Source of the DNA: Microvirga alba
Lineage (GTDB): Bacteria; Pseudomonadota; Alphaproteobacteria; Rhizobiales; Beijerinckiaceae
NCBI RefSeq assembly: GCF_015694465.1
Contig: NZ_JADQDO010000004.1
Location: 186,001 to 250,000 of the forward strand
Direction: 5' to 3'
DNA length: 64,000 nucleotides
Numbering within the stretch: the first letter of the stretch is position 1; every line of letters starts with the position of its first letter. The position numbers and the translations under genes are program-made. The notes beneath the pieces were generated by a model. That model saw nothing but the letters and a program-made list of their open reading frames with translations. It was not told where the DNA came from and did no database searches. Below, piece by piece: positions 44,479-54,537 of this stretch.

Positions 44479-44505
44479 TTAACAGAACATCACCGGAGCA
44501 GGAAT

Positions 44506-45714
44506 GTGCGCTTCGACCGGATCTGGCTCAATGCGCGTCTCGCGACGCTCGCCCGCAACGCACCCGGTCTCGGGATCGTGGAGCACGGCGCCATAGCTGC
44601 CAAGAATGGCCGTATTGCCTTTGTCGGACCGGCAAAGGACCTGCCCACCGGCTGGGATGCCGCCGAGCGGACTGATTGCGACGGACGGTGGATCACGCCC
44701 GGCCTCATCGATTGCCATACCCATCTCGTGTTTGGCGGTGATCGGGCGCACGAATTCGAGCTGCGCCTTAAGGGTGCCAGTTACGAAGAGATCGCGCGGG
44801 CCGGAGGGGGCATCGTCTCAACTGTGAAGGCGACCCGCGCCGCCAGCGAGGACGATCTGCTTGCCAGCGCCCTGCCCCGCCTGGACCATCTGCTCGCCGA
44901 AGGCTGCACGACCGTCGAGATCAAATCCGGCTACGGCCTCGATCTGGACACCGAAGCGCGCATGCTGCGGGTCGCTCGGCGTCTTGCCGACAAGCGCCCG
45001 ATTGGAATCACCACCACCTTCCTCGGCGCGCATGCCCTTCCGCCCGACACGAACGACAATAAGGACATCTACATCGATAGGGTTTGTCGGGAGATGTTGC
45101 CGGCCATCGCTCGCGAGAGCCTTGCCGATGCGGTGGATGCGTTCTGTGAAGGAATTGCGTTCTCTCCGGAACAGACCGCCCGGGTCTTTGCAGCTGCGAA
45201 AGCGCTCGGTCTTCGCGTCAAGCTACACGCCGATCAGCTCTCCAACCTGCACGGAGCGAAACTTGCTGCCGATTTCGGCGCGCTTTCCGCCGATCATCTT
45301 GAATACACGGATGAAGAGGGCGCGATGGCGATGGCGAAGGCGGGCACGGTTGCCGTGCTGCTGCCCGGCGCCTTCTACACGCTGCGCGAAACACAAATTC
45401 CGCCTGTCCCGGCGTTTCGGAAGCATGGCACCCCCATCGCGCTCGCGACCGATTGCAATCCCGGAACCTCGCCGCTGACCTCGCTCCTGCTCACCATGAA
45501 TATGGGGGCGACTCTCTTTCGTCTGACAGTCGAGGAATGCTTGGCCGGCGTGACGCGCGAAGCCGCCCACGCCCTCGGCCTCATCGATGAGATCGGCACG
45601 CTTGAGCCCGGCAAGGCATGCGATCTGGCTATCTGGAGCATCGAGCGCCCCGCCGAGCTTGTTTACCGCCTCGGATTCAACCCGCTGCATACCCGCATTT
45701 GGAGAGGACAGTGA
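44506..45714 (+). CDS. hutI: Imidazolonepropionase
   Basis: The 402-residue amidohydrolase starts at GTG 44506, with GGAG eight bases before it. Its metal site HTH is in [21 protein letters not shown], followed by the family segment [15 protein letters not shown], later His in KLHADQLSN and Asp in [10 protein letters not shown]. It opens imidazolone-5-propionate to formimidoylglutamate. Its stop overlaps the hutH GTG (GTGA). Confidence 0.96.
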   Translation: MRFDRIWLNARLATLARNAPGLGIVEHGAIAAKNGRIAFVGPAKDLPTGWDAAERTDCDGRWITPGLIDCHTHLVFGGDRAHEFELRLKGASYEEIARAGGGIVSTVKATRAASEDDLLASALPRLDHLLAEGCTTVEIKSGYGLDLDTEARMLRVARRLADKRPIGITTTFLGAHALPPDTNDNKDIYIDRVCREMLPAIARESLADAVDAFCEGIAFSPEQTARVFAAAKALGLRVKLHADQLSNLHGAKLAADFGALSADHLEYTDEEGAMAMAKAGTVAVLLPGAFYTLRETQIPPVPAFRKHGTPIALATDCNPGTSPLTSLLLTMNMGATLFRLTVEECLAGVTREAAHALGLIDEIGTLEPGKACDLAIWSIERPAELVYRLGFNPLHTRIWRGQ

Positions 45715-47261
45715 CCGAAACTGTAACACTTATTCCCGGCTCGGTTTCGCTTGCCGATTGGCGCCGCGTCTATCTCGGAGCCGCCGTCTCCCTGGACGAT
45801 CGGTGCCGCCCCAGGATCGACGCCGGGGCTAAGACCATCGAGGCCATCGTGGCCAAGGGCGAGCCGGTCTATGGTATCAATACAGGCTTCGGCAAGCTCG
45901 CGAGCGTGCGCATCGATGACGCCGATCTCGCAACGCTTCAACGCAATATCGTCCTCTCGCATGCGGCCGGTGTCGGTGATCCGCTCCCGGTCGCGGTCGT
46001 GCGGTTGGTGATGGCGCTCAAGCTTGCGAGCCTCGCGCAGGGTGCCTCCGGCGTGCGCTGGTCCACGGTTGAGCATCTTGCCACCTGCTTGGCGTTGGGC
46101 CTCGTGCCGGTCATTCCCGGCCAGGGCTCGGTTGGTGCTTCAGGCGATCTTGCCCCGTTATCGCACATGACAGCGGCCCTCATGGGCGTCGGCGAGTTCT
46201 TTGTGGATGGGGCGCGCGTTCCAGCAGAGGAAGCGCTCGCGAAGATCAGTCTCGCGCCTCTCTCCCTCGGGCCCAAGGAAGGCCTCGCGCTTCTCAACGG
46301 CACGCAAGTGTCGACCGCTCTGGCGCTGGCCGGTCTTTTTGAAACCGAACGCGTGTTCCGGGCTGCCCTCGTGACTGGCGCTCTGGCAACCGATGCCGCC
46401 AAGGGTTCGGACGGGCCGTTTGATGTGCGCATCCAAGAGCTCCGGCGTCATCGCGGACAAGCTGAGGTCGCCGCTTCCCTGCGCGCCCTGATGCAAGGAA
46501 GCGCCATCCGCGCCTCGCACCTCACCAACGACGAGCGCGTGCAGGACCCTTATTGTCTGCGCTGCCAGCCGCAAGTGATGGGCGCTGTGCTGGATCTGCT
46601 GCGTCAGGCCGGTCAAACGCTCGGCACGGAGGCGAACGGCGTCTCGGATAATCCGCTCGTCTTTTCCGACACCGGAGAGGTCATCTCCGGGGGTAACTTC
46701 CATGCAGAGCCGGTGGCATTCGCTGCCGACATGGTCGCCATGGCTGTGTGCGAAATCGGATCGCTCGCGGAACGGCGCGTCGCCATGCTTGTCGACCCTG
46801 CCCTTTCAGGCCTCCCGGCCTTCCTGACGCCGAAGCCCGGCCTGAATTCCGGATTCATGATCCCGCAAGTGACCGCAGCCGCACTCGTCTCCGAGAACAA
46901 GCAGCGCGCCTATCCGGCCAGTGTCGACTCGATTCCGACGTCGGCCAATCAGGAAGACCATGTCTCGATGGCGACCCACGGCGCGCGGCGGCTTCTCGGC
47001 ATGGCGACCAACGCCGCGCATGTGATCGGCATCGAACTCCTCGCCGCCGTCCAGGGCTGCGACTTCCACGCGCCAATGCGATCGAGCGAGCCCCTCGAAC
47101 GGGCACGCGCGCTTCTACGCGCCAAGGTGCCGCATCTGAACAACGACCGTCACATGGCCCCGGACATGGAACGTGCCACCGCGCTCGTCACCTCCGGCGC
47201 GCTCGCGGTTGCGGTCGGCGCCGATGTGCTCCCGCTCGTGGCGGAAGAGATTGCGCGATAA
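45711..47261 (+). CDS. hutH: Histidine ammonia-lyase
   Basis: From GTG 45711 the protein has 516 residues, the normal length. The MIO cofactor forms from A143-S144-G145 in [14 protein letters not shown], and Y54 lies in [11 protein letters not shown]-terminal [14 protein letters not shown] is diagnostic of this family. It deaminates histidine to urocanate. GGAGAGGACA precedes the start, and the overlap with hutI implies coupling. An upstream ATG at 45618 would lie inside hutI and is rejected. Confidence 0.96.
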   Translation: MTETVTLIPGSVSLADWRRVYLGAAVSLDDRCRPRIDAGAKTIEAIVAKGEPVYGINTGFGKLASVRIDDADLATLQRNIVLSHAAGVGDPLPVAVVRLVMALKLASLAQGASGVRWSTVEHLATCLALGLVPVIPGQGSVGASGDLAPLSHMTAALMGVGEFFVDGARVPAEEALAKISLAPLSLGPKEGLALLNGTQVSTALALAGLFETERVFRAALVTGALATDAAKGSDGPFDVRIQELRRHRGQAEVAASLRALMQGSAIRASHLTNDERVQDPYCLRCQPQVMGAVLDLLRQAGQTLGTEANGVSDNPLVFSDTGEVISGGNFHAEPVAFAADMVAMAVCEIGSLAERRVAMLVDPALSGLPAFLTPKPGLNSGFMIPQVTAAALVSENKQRAYPASVDSIPTSANQEDHVSMATHGARRLLGMATNAAHVIGIELLAAVQGCDFHAPMRSSEPLERARALLRAKVPHLNNDRHMAPDMERATALVTSGALAVAVGADVLPLVAEEIAR

Positions 47262-47276
47262 GGAGGCCACGGCATC

Positions 47277-48113
47277 ATGACCGGTTCAGATGATCTGTCC
47301 TGGCTCGCGATTACGCGTGGAGACGAGCCACTTGTCGTGAGCCTTCCGCATACCGGCACGGAGATCCCGCCCGAATATGAACACGGGCTCGTCTCGTCGT
47401 GGCTCGCCCGCAAGGACGCGGATTGGTGGATCGAGCGGCTCTACGACTTCGCCGTTGATCTCAATGCGACCGTCATCCGGACGTCGATTTCCCGCACGGT
47501 CATCGACGTCAACCGGGATCCATCTGGAATCTCGCTCTACCCTGGGCAAGCGACGACGGAGCTATGCCCCACCACGACCTTCGACGGCGAACCTCTCTAT
47601 GAACAGGGCACAGAGCCCAACGCGGAAAGCATCGCCGAGCGCCGTGCTCGCTTCTTCGATCCATACCATGCCGCGCTCCGGGCCGAAATCGCGCGCCTGC
47701 GTGGCCGGCACCCTCAGGTCGTCGTCTACGACTGCCACTCGATCCGCTCGGTGATCCCCCGTCTTTTCGACGACACGCTCCCCCATTTCAACATCGGCAC
47801 CAATAGCGGCGCGAGTTGCGCCGCCACTTTAAGCGACGCGGTCGAGCAACTCTGTGTCGAAAGCGGCTTCAGCTACGTGACAAACGGGCGCTTCAAAGGC
47901 GGCCACATCACACGCAGCTTTGGCAGACCTGAGAACGGCGTCCACGCCATCCAGATGGAACTCGCTTGTCGCGGCTACATGAGGGAGCCGCTCGGCCCGG
48001 TGGCGGAAAGCCGGTGGCCGACTCCTTACGACGAGACTGATGCGCAACCCATGCGCGCCGCTCTGACCCGCATTCTCGAAGCCTGCCTGACCTTCACCAC
48101 CACCAAAGCCTGA
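47277..48113 (+). CDS. hutG: N-formylglutamate deformylase
   Basis: The 278-residue protein is an N-formylglutamate amidohydrolase. It shows [56 protein letters not shown] and [26 protein letters not shown]. It releases formate and glutamate, the last step after HutF. AAGGAGG precedes the ATG at 47277. Confidence 0.95.
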   Translation: MTGSDDLSWLAITRGDEPLVVSLPHTGTEIPPEYEHGLVSSWLARKDADWWIERLYDFAVDLNATVIRTSISRTVIDVNRDPSGISLYPGQATTELCPTTTFDGEPLYEQGTEPNAESIAERRARFFDPYHAALRAEIARLRGRHPQVVVYDCHSIRSVIPRLFDDTLPHFNIGTNSGASCAATLSDAVEQLCVESGFSYVTNGRFKGGHITRSFGRPENGVHAIQMELACRGYMREPLGPVAESRWPTPYDETDAQPMRAALTRILEACLTFTTTKA

Positions 48114-48127
48114 CCGAGGACCAGCCC

Positions 48128-49792
48128 ATGACCCGCATCGATAACGCTCGCGTCGTCCGCGCCGCGCACGGCACGGAGCTTTCAGCCAAGAGTTGGCTGA
48201 CCGAGGCTCCCTTGCGCATGCTGATGAACAACCTGGATCCCGATGTCGCCGAGCGACCGAGCGAACTGGTCGTCTATGGCGGCATCGGCCGCGCAGCGCG
48301 CGATTGGGAAAGTTTCGACCGCATCGTCGCATCCCTGAAGACGTTGGAGAACGATGAGACGCTGTTGGTGCAGTCCGGCAAGCCGGTCGGCGTGTTCCGC
48401 ACCCATGCCGATGCGCCCCGTGTGCTCATCGCCAACTCGAACCTCGTGCCGCATTGGGCAACCTGGGATCACTTCAACGAGCTCGATCGGAAGGGCTTGA
48501 TGATGTACGGCCAGATGACGGCCGGTTCGTGGATCTATATCGGTACGCAGGGCATCGTGCAGGGCACCTACGAGACCTTCGTGGAGATGGGTCGCCGGCA
48601 CTATGGCGGCGACCTTTCCGGCAGATGGATCCTGACGGCGGGCCTCGGCGGCATGGGCGGTGCGCAGCCGCTCGCAGCCACCATGGCCGGCGCCTCATGC
48701 CTCGCCATCGAATGCCAGCCGAGCCGCATCGAATTCCGCCTGCGCACCGGCTATGTGGACGTGCAGGCCAAGGACCTCGACGACGCACTGAGCATCATCG
48801 ACCGCTCTTGCAAGGAGAAGAAGCCGATCTCCGTCGCATTGCTCGGCAACGCCGCCGAGATTCTGCCGGAGCTGGTGCGTCGGGGCGTGCGTCCCGATTG
48901 CGTCACCGATCAGACATCCGCCCATGACCCGGTCAACGGCTACCTGCCGAAGGGCTGGACGCTCGCCGAATGGGAGGCGAAGCGCGAAAGCAATCCCAAA
49001 GCCGTGACACAGGCCGCCAAGCATTCCATGGCGGAGCACGTCCGCGCCATGCTTGATTTCCATAAAGCGGGCGTGCCGACGGTCGATTACGGCAACAACA
49101 TCCGCCAGATGGCGCTGGAGGAAGGTGTCGCGAACGCCTTCGATTTCCCCGGCTTCGTGCCGGCCTATATCCGCCCGCTCTTCTGCCGTGGAATCGGCCC
49201 GTTCCGCTGGGCGGCCTTGTCCGGCGATCCGGAAGACATCTACAGGACCGATGCCAAGGTGAAAGAGCTGTTGCCGGACAACAAGCACCTGCACAACTGG
49301 CTCGACATGGCGAAAGAGCGGATCAAATTCCAGGGCCTTCCGGCGCGCATCTGCTGGGTTGGCCTCGGCGACCGCCACCGCCTTGGCCTCGCCTTCAATG
49401 AAATGGTCGCCAAGGGCGAGTTGAAGGCCCCCCTCGTGATCGGCCGCGACCATCTGGATTCTGGCTCTGTCGCTTCGCCGAACCGCGAGACGGAAGCGAT
49501 GAAGGACGGGTCGGACGCTGTGTCCGATTGGCCCCTTCTCAATGCGCTGCTCAACTGCGCATCAGGCGCGACCTGGGTGTCGCTGCACCATGGCGGCGGC
49601 GTCGGTATGGGCTTCTCGCAACATTCCGGCATGGTGATCGTTTGCGATGGGACGCCGGAAGCGGCGAGACGTATCGAGCGGGTGTTGTGGAACGACCCGG
49701 CCACCGGCGTCATGCGCCACGCTGATGCGGGCTACGACATCGCCATCGACTGCGCGAAGGAGCAAGGACTCAATCTGCCGAGCTTGGGTTAG
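48128..49792 (+). CDS. hutU: Urocanate hydratase
   Basis: The 554-residue protein is full length for urocanase. It shows [73 protein letters not shown] and [20 protein letters not shown], with tightly bound NAD expected. It converts urocanate to imidazolone-propionate. Confidence 0.97.
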   Translation: MTRIDNARVVRAAHGTELSAKSWLTEAPLRMLMNNLDPDVAERPSELVVYGGIGRAARDWESFDRIVASLKTLENDETLLVQSGKPVGVFRTHADAPRVLIANSNLVPHWATWDHFNELDRKGLMMYGQMTAGSWIYIGTQGIVQGTYETFVEMGRRHYGGDLSGRWILTAGLGGMGGAQPLAATMAGASCLAIECQPSRIEFRLRTGYVDVQAKDLDDALSIIDRSCKEKKPISVALLGNAAEILPELVRRGVRPDCVTDQTSAHDPVNGYLPKGWTLAEWEAKRESNPKAVTQAAKHSMAEHVRAMLDFHKAGVPTVDYGNNIRQMALEEGVANAFDFPGFVPAYIRPLFCRGIGPFRWAALSGDPEDIYRTDAKVKELLPDNKHLHNWLDMAKERIKFQGLPARICWVGLGDRHRLGLAFNEMVAKGELKAPLVIGRDHLDSGSVASPNRETEAMKDGSDAVSDWPLLNALLNCASGATWVSLHHGGGVGMGFSQHSGMVIVCDGTPEAARRIERVLWNDPATGVMRHADAGYDIAIDCAKEQGLNLPSLG

Positions 49793-49798
49793 GCGTCG

Positions 49799-50419
49799 AT
49801 GATGCGCGTCATTCCCGCAAGCACCAATCGTCGCATGCCCTGGAAGAACGGTGGCGGCGAAACAGTCGAAATCGCCATATCGCCGACGGGTGCTGCTCTC
49901 GACGATTTCGACTGGCGCATCAGCATGGCGCGGGTCGAGACACCTGGTCCGTTCTCGATTTTTCCCGAGGTGGATCGTACTCTGGCGGTCCTCGACGGTG
50001 TGGGGATGACACTGCATTTTTCGACACGGGATGCTGTAAGCCTCACGCCTGCGTCGGCTCCCTTCGCCTTTCCGGCGGACGCGCATGTCGAAGCGGACCT
50101 ACCCGCCGGGGCCATTACCGACCTGAACGTGATGACGCGACGCGGCCGCGTCCGTCATCGATTGCGCCGACTGGCGACGTCAGCCCGAACCGTGCTCACT
50201 TGCGACAGCGATGAGTTGCTGCTTCTTGTGCTGGGCTCAAGCGCTGTCGTCCGGGATGGCGCATCCGAGGCGCATTTGGCGAGTGGCGACGCAGTTCTGT
50301 CAGAGCAGCGGATGGGCGGAGCGTTCGAGATCATACCGCTGGGCTTGACGAGGTTTTTCGTGATCGAGCTGTGGCACCTGTATGATTGGGATGGGGCAGC
50401 TCAGGTCACGGCTCCCTGA
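49799..50419 (+). CDS. hutD: HutD/Ves family protein
   Basis: The 206-residue cupin-like protein begins RVIPASTNRRMPWKNGGGETVEIAI, the conserved HutD start. FDWRISMARVETPGPFSIFPEVDRTLAVLDG follows. HutD is a common hut-cluster member thought to limit hut activity, perhaps by binding an intermediate such as formylglutamate. The two ATGs at 49799 and 49802 are equivalent. Its end overlaps the convergent HlyD gene by 14 bp. Confidence 0.92.
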   Translation: MMRVIPASTNRRMPWKNGGGETVEIAISPTGAALDDFDWRISMARVETPGPFSIFPEVDRTLAVLDGVGMTLHFSTRDAVSLTPASAPFAFPADAHVEADLPAGAITDLNVMTRRGRVRHRLRRLATSARTVLTCDSDELLLLVLGSSAVVRDGASEAHLASGDAVLSEQRMGGAFEIIPLGLTRFFVIELWHLYDWDGAAQVTAP

Positions 50420-51803
50420 TGCTCTCGTCGAAGCCCCTCAGGAGGGGATACAGGAAGTAGGAGATAACGCTCCTGCGCCCGACCCCAATCTCGGCTTGAA
50501 CGGCCATACCCGGGAGGAGTCGAAAGCCGTTTGGAATAGCCCGTAGATTGACGTCGTCGAGTGGTACCCGAGCCTTGTAGAAAAGATGGCCGCTCGTTCG
50601 GGTATCGATCTCTTTAGGGTCTGCGGGGAATGCGTCTCGACTGATCGTTCTAATGGCACCCGATGCGGTTCCGTGCTTCTGGAACGGGAAGGCGTCGAAC
50701 TTGATCCGGGCAACCTGACCTGGAGTGATGTGGCCGATGTCCTTCGGCTCGATGAGCACCTCGGCTTCGAGCGCCACGTTCGCCGGAACGAGAACGAGAA
50801 GCGGCTCAGCCTGACGCATGACCGAGCCGGTTGAGCGCTGAGCAATCTCGAGTACGATTGCGTCCGCTGGCGCCGTCAGAGAGACGAGGCTCCGGCGTAG
50901 TTCGGCTTTCTTCAACTCCTCCGATGCCGCGTCTCGCCGCCCCCGCGATTCGACGAGGGATTCGAGGGTCGCGCGTGCGAAATCCTCGATGAACTCCTGG
51001 CGTTGTGACCGGGCCTTTTCGAGCTCGTGCCCCGCCTCCACCTGGGAACCCCGCAGGCGAACAATCGTCGCTTCGACATCGAGCCGTGTGTCACGAGCCT
51101 GCAAAAGGTTGAGCTTCGAGCCCGTCTGGTGCTCCATAAGAACCGTGCGCATCGCCTCGATGTCCTGGATGCCCTCAAGCCTCTGAAGCAGGATTTCCTC
51201 TTCCTTGCGGCTCTTGGCGAGGCTCGCCTCGGCTCGCGCGATTTCCTGAGCGAGATTGTTCAGCCGGCTGTCGCTGAAGGCCTTTCGCTGCAGCCCAAGT
51301 CTCGCCTCGACGATCTGCTCCGGGCTGGATGGGTTCGAGGGTGCGTAGGTACGACCGGAGAGCTCTGCCTCGAGCCGATTCACCATGGCGTCGGCAGCAT
51401 CGAACTTCGTCTTCAATTGTTGAACATCAGCTTGCGTGAAGGTCGGATCCAGCACGGCGAGCACCTGCCCGGCCGCGACGGTTTGGCCGACGGTGACCTC
51501 GATGCTCCTGATGACCGCGTTTTCGAGCGGTTGAATGACGATGTTGGGCTCGGTCGTGATCAGCTTGCCCCTGGCGACTGCGATCTCGTCGATCTCGGTC
51601 AGACAGGCCCATGCGACAGCCACAGCGATCAAAGCCGTAATGAGATAGAGCGTGAGCCGCGCCACGCGGCGCGGAACCCGTTCCTCGACCTCGATCGCAT
51701 CCGGCTGAAATTCCGAGATCAAAGCGAGCCGCTTCCGCGATACCGGGGGAAGGACCCGGACGGCAGGCTTCCTGTCTTCCGAGTTGTGGCGCGACGGAAT
51801 CAT
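50406..51803 (-). CDS. HlyD-family T1SS periplasmic adaptor (second system)
   Basis: The 465-residue protein has one N-terminal membrane helix (about residues 46-66, LYLITALIAVAVAWACL), a lipoyl-like segment QPLENAVIRSIEVTVGQTV, a long coiled coil, and RMAVQAEIGVGRRSVISYFLYPLLRGFDESIREP at the end, as in HlyD adaptors. Its ATG overlaps the ABC gene stop by four bases. It is clearly different from the adaptor at 37038, so the two T1SS are not a recent duplication. Confidence 0.93.
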   Translation of the reverse strand: MIPSRHNSEDRKPAVRVLPPVSRKRLALISEFQPDAIEVEERVPRRVARLTLYLITALIAVAVAWACLTEIDEIAVARGKLITTEPNIVIQPLENAVIRSIEVTVGQTVAAGQVLAVLDPTFTQADVQQLKTKFDAADAMVNRLEAELSGRTYAPSNPSSPEQIVEARLGLQRKAFSDSRLNNLAQEIARAEASLAKSRKEEEILLQRLEGIQDIEAMRTVLMEHQTGSKLNLLQARDTRLDVEATIVRLRGSQVEAGHELEKARSQRQEFIEDFARATLESLVESRGRRDAASEELKKAELRRSLVSLTAPADAIVLEIAQRSTGSVMRQAEPLLVLVPANVALEAEVLIEPKDIGHITPGQVARIKFDAFPFQKHGTASGAIRTISRDAFPADPKEIDTRTSGHLFYKARVPLDDVNLRAIPNGFRLLPGMAVQAEIGVGRRSVISYFLYPLLRGFDESIREP

Positions 51804-53947
51804 GCGGCATGTCTCGTTTGCTGGTTCCACAAATGCCGATACGTCGTGCAGGATGTCAGAAGCTGGTCATGCCGCCCCATGGCGATCAGGCGTCCGCGAT
51901 CGACGACGAGGATCGCGTTGGCATCCACCAGAGTGGAAAGCCGGTGGGACACGATCAAGACGGTTCGGCCCTCCGCGATCTTGCGCAGGTTCTGCCGTAT
52001 GATCGCCTCGCTATCGGGGTCAAGTGCGCTCGTCGCCTCATCGAGGATCAGCAGGCGGGGATCCGTGATCAACGCCCGTGCGATGGCGAGGCGCTGCCGT
52101 TGGCCGCCCGACAGGTTCTCCGCATTCTCTTCCAGCATCGTGTCGAAACCACGCGGGAGCCGCTCGATGAACTCCTCGGCTCCCGCGGCCTTGGCGGCGA
52201 GCGCAATCTCCTCGAACGTTGCGGACGGCTTCGCCGCGGCAATGTTCTCTCTTACCGTCCCACGAAAAAGGAAGTTGTCCTGCAACACCACGCCGACGCA
52301 TTTGCGAAGGTGGACAAGGTCGATCTCGCGAATGTCGTAACCATCGATGCGCACGATTCCCTTCTGGACCGGGTAGAGACGCTGGATCAGGCGTGTGATC
52401 GTCGTCTTTCCGGAGCCGCTACGCCCGACGATTCCCACGATGCTGCCCGCCTCCACTGTGAACGCGACGTCGTCCAGGGCCGGCGACCTCTCGGGTTGAT
52501 ACGAGAAGGACACATCTTCGAACTGGATCTCCCCCGTCAGAGGCGGGCAAAGGCCCCGCTGTTGTCCATCGGATTCGGGCGTCCGATTCATCACTTCGCC
52601 CAGCATGCGGACGGAGAGAGCAACCTCCTGATATTCATGCGCCATGGTCAAAATCTGGACGAGTGGCCCGGAGACGCGACCAGCCAGCATGTTGAACGCC
52701 ACGAGCGCGCCCACCGTCATCTCGCGGTTGAAGACATCGAGCGCGCCGAGCGCGATGATCGCGACGCTCATGAGCTTCTCGAGCAAGCCCGTCACGCTCT
52801 GGGCGGCGGCTGAGATCCTCTCGACATCGTATCGCATCATCACGGCCTGGGCGGAAGAATTGTCCCAGGTGCGCCGGTGAAGCGGCTCCATGGCGAGCGT
52901 CTTGATGGTGCGCATGCCGTGCATCGCTTCGACGAGCAGGGCCTGCCGCTCTCCCTCGGCCTCGTATAAGGCGAGAAGCCTACGGCGGAACGGACCAATG
53001 AGCACCGCGATCGCTACCGCGACGCAACCCGTAAAGGCCAAAACGACGATCGTTAGCTTCACGCTGTAGAGGAGAAGGACGGGAACGAACACCAGGAGCG
53101 AGAGCCCATCGAGCATGGTCGTGAAGAGCCGGCCCGTCAGGAATTCTCGAATGCGGCCCGCCTGTTGCATGTGCTTGACGAGAACACCGGCAGGCATTCG
53201 CTCGAAATACCCGAGCGGTAGAGAAAGAAGATGCGCGAAGGTGCGCACCGCCACGCGCATGTCGATGCGGTTGCTGGCGTAGAGCAGGAGATAGCGCCGC
53301 AGGAACGTGAAGGCCGCGTCGAACGTGAGCGCCAGAACCACGCCGCCAGCGAGCACGTAAAGCGTGGCGTAGGACTCGTGCATCAGGACCTTGTCGATCA
53401 CGAGCTGCGAGAAGATCGGCACGGCCAGGCCGAGAGTGTAAAGAACGAGGGCGGCTGCGATGACATCCCCGAAAAGGCGCCGCTGGCGAAGAAGTTCAGG
53501 TGCAAACCACAAAAATCCGAAGGGACGCTTCTGATCCCTGAGACGGCTGCGCGCGGGTTTGACCAGAATGACATCACCTTTCCAGGCTTGGCAGAATTCA
53601 GCCTGCGAAAGAATGAGCGGCTCCGGTCGAAATGCCTTGGGATCGAAAACCAGGATCTTGTCGCCTTCATCCGTCCTGTCCACCCCCCCAACAACGACCC
53701 AGTTCCCGTTGTCGAGCTGCGCAAGCGCCGGAAAGGCCCCGTCCAGGCCGAGCAAAGTTGCCCAGCTCATGGAAGCCTTGCGCGCGCGTAGCCCCGATTC
53801 CCGCGCCATCCGGAGAACGAGCTGACAGCGCACCGGCTCCTCGCCGACGGCATAGGCATGCGCAAGATGTTCCGCCGAGAGATCGGTGCCGTGATGCCGT
53901 GCGACGGCGACGAGGCAGTGCAGTCCAGTCGGAAGCTCCGAACCCAT
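51800..53947 (-). CDS. T1SS ABC transporter with C39-like (non-peptidase) domain, HlyB-type
   Basis: The protein has 715 residues. The N-terminal 130 are a C39-like domain in which the catalytic Cys position reads TGLHCLVAVARHHG (Thr for Cys), so it should bind rather than cut the substrate. A six-helix membrane region follows, then the ATPase: Walker A GIVGRSGSGKTT, signature NLSGGQRQRLAIARAL, Walker B LLILDEATSALD and switch His LIVSHRLS. It is the HlyB type used for large RTX-like or adhesin substrates. Its probable substrate is the 1508-residue protein upstream. Confidence 0.93.
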   Translation of the reverse strand: MGSELPTGLHCLVAVARHHGTDLSAEHLAHAYAVGEEPVRCQLVLRMARESGLRARKASMSWATLLGLDGAFPALAQLDNGNWVVVGGVDRTDEGDKILVFDPKAFRPEPLILSQAEFCQAWKGDVILVKPARSRLRDQKRPFGFLWFAPELLRQRRLFGDVIAAALVLYTLGLAVPIFSQLVIDKVLMHESYATLYVLAGGVVLALTFDAAFTFLRRYLLLYASNRIDMRVAVRTFAHLLSLPLGYFERMPAGVLVKHMQQAGRIREFLTGRLFTTMLDGLSLLVFVPVLLLYSVKLTIVVLAFTGCVAVAIAVLIGPFRRRLLALYEAEGERQALLVEAMHGMRTIKTLAMEPLHRRTWDNSSAQAVMMRYDVERISAAAQSVTGLLEKLMSVAIIALGALDVFNREMTVGALVAFNMLAGRVSGPLVQILTMAHEYQEVALSVRMLGEVMNRTPESDGQQRGLCPPLTGEIQFEDVSFSYQPERSPALDDVAFTVEAGSIVGIVGRSGSGKTTITRLIQRLYPVQKGIVRIDGYDIREIDLVHLRKCVGVVLQDNFLFRGTVRENIAAAKPSATFEEIALAAKAAGAEEFIERLPRGFDTMLEENAENLSGGQRQRLAIARALITDPRLLILDEATSALDPDSEAIIRQNLRKIAEGRTVLIVSHRLSTLVDANAILVVDRGRLIAMGRHDQLLTSCTTYRHLWNQQTRHAA

Positions 53948-53965
53948 CCGGTCCTCTCCCCGGAA

Positions 53966-54292
53966 TCAGGCGGAGAAATTCGGCGAGGAATTGCCGCCGC
54001 CGCCCGCGCGCGCTGTCGCGTCGCCATTTCCGTGAATACGCGCACCATCCGTCGAGGGAATGGGGGTCTGCTTGATGGCACCGGCCTCGATCAGTCCGTT
54101 CACGGCTTTCTGCATCAGCTCGACCGAGTTCGCGAACCCATCAACCGGCATCACGATCCGCTGCCGGAGCACCGGCTTCGGATTGCCCTTGGCGTCGCGC
54201 TCCGTCGGCGACAGGCTCATCAAATCGATGCGAACGATGGGACCCGTGACGGTGATTTCAGCGATTCCATCGGAATAGACTTCGTTTTGCAT
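53966..54292 (-). CDS. Small protein of unknown function in T1SS operon
   Basis: The 108-residue protein starts at ATG 54292 with AAGGAG before it. It begins MQNEVYSDGIAEITVTGPIVRIDLMSLSPTERD, contains VLRQRIVMPVDGFANSVELMQKAVNGLIEAGAI, and ends in a glycine/serine-rich tail. No signal peptide or membrane helix is seen. I do not recognise a family. It lies between the presumed substrate gene and the transporter, so it may help secretion as a chaperone or escort, which is inference. Confidence 0.65.
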   Translation of the reverse strand: MQNEVYSDGIAEITVTGPIVRIDLMSLSPTERDAKGNPKPVLRQRIVMPVDGFANSVELMQKAVNGLIEAGAIKQTPIPSTDGARIHGNGDATARAGGGGNSSPNFSA

Positions 54293-54401
54293 CGTTTTGC
54301 TCCTTGGGCTGTCGAAACGGCTGGCAGGTCGAGGCCGATTGCATTGGGACCGCGAAAACAACCGCCTGAGCGTTCGTGCTCGCGTAAAATGCTAGATGCG
54401 C

Positions 54402-54448
54402 GCGTGTTGCGGCCGTATGCGGACATTCCGCATACGGCCGCAACACGC
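54402..54448. terminator. Perfect 22-bp hairpin after the giant gene
   Basis: The arms 54402-54423 and 54427-54448 are perfect reverse complements around a 3-nt loop, with core GCGGCCGTATGCGG. It lies 90 bp after the giant gene stop and 110 bp before the small gene start. On the minus transcript a short U-containing stretch follows. It is a strong candidate for a terminator or attenuator that lowers transporter expression. Confidence 0.75.
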
Positions 54449-54537
54449 CCGGCACCCGCTCAACCGCGCCTGCGGATTGATGGTTGCTCGACCCACTGAT
54501 CTCAGCATCGGACGAGCAACCTCCATGGTTGTTACAC

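Noticed and set aside
45618..45710. Extended N-terminus of hutH from an upstream ATG
   Set aside because: It would lie wholly inside hutI. The GTG at 45711 has a ribosome site and a GTGA overlap and gives the normal family length.
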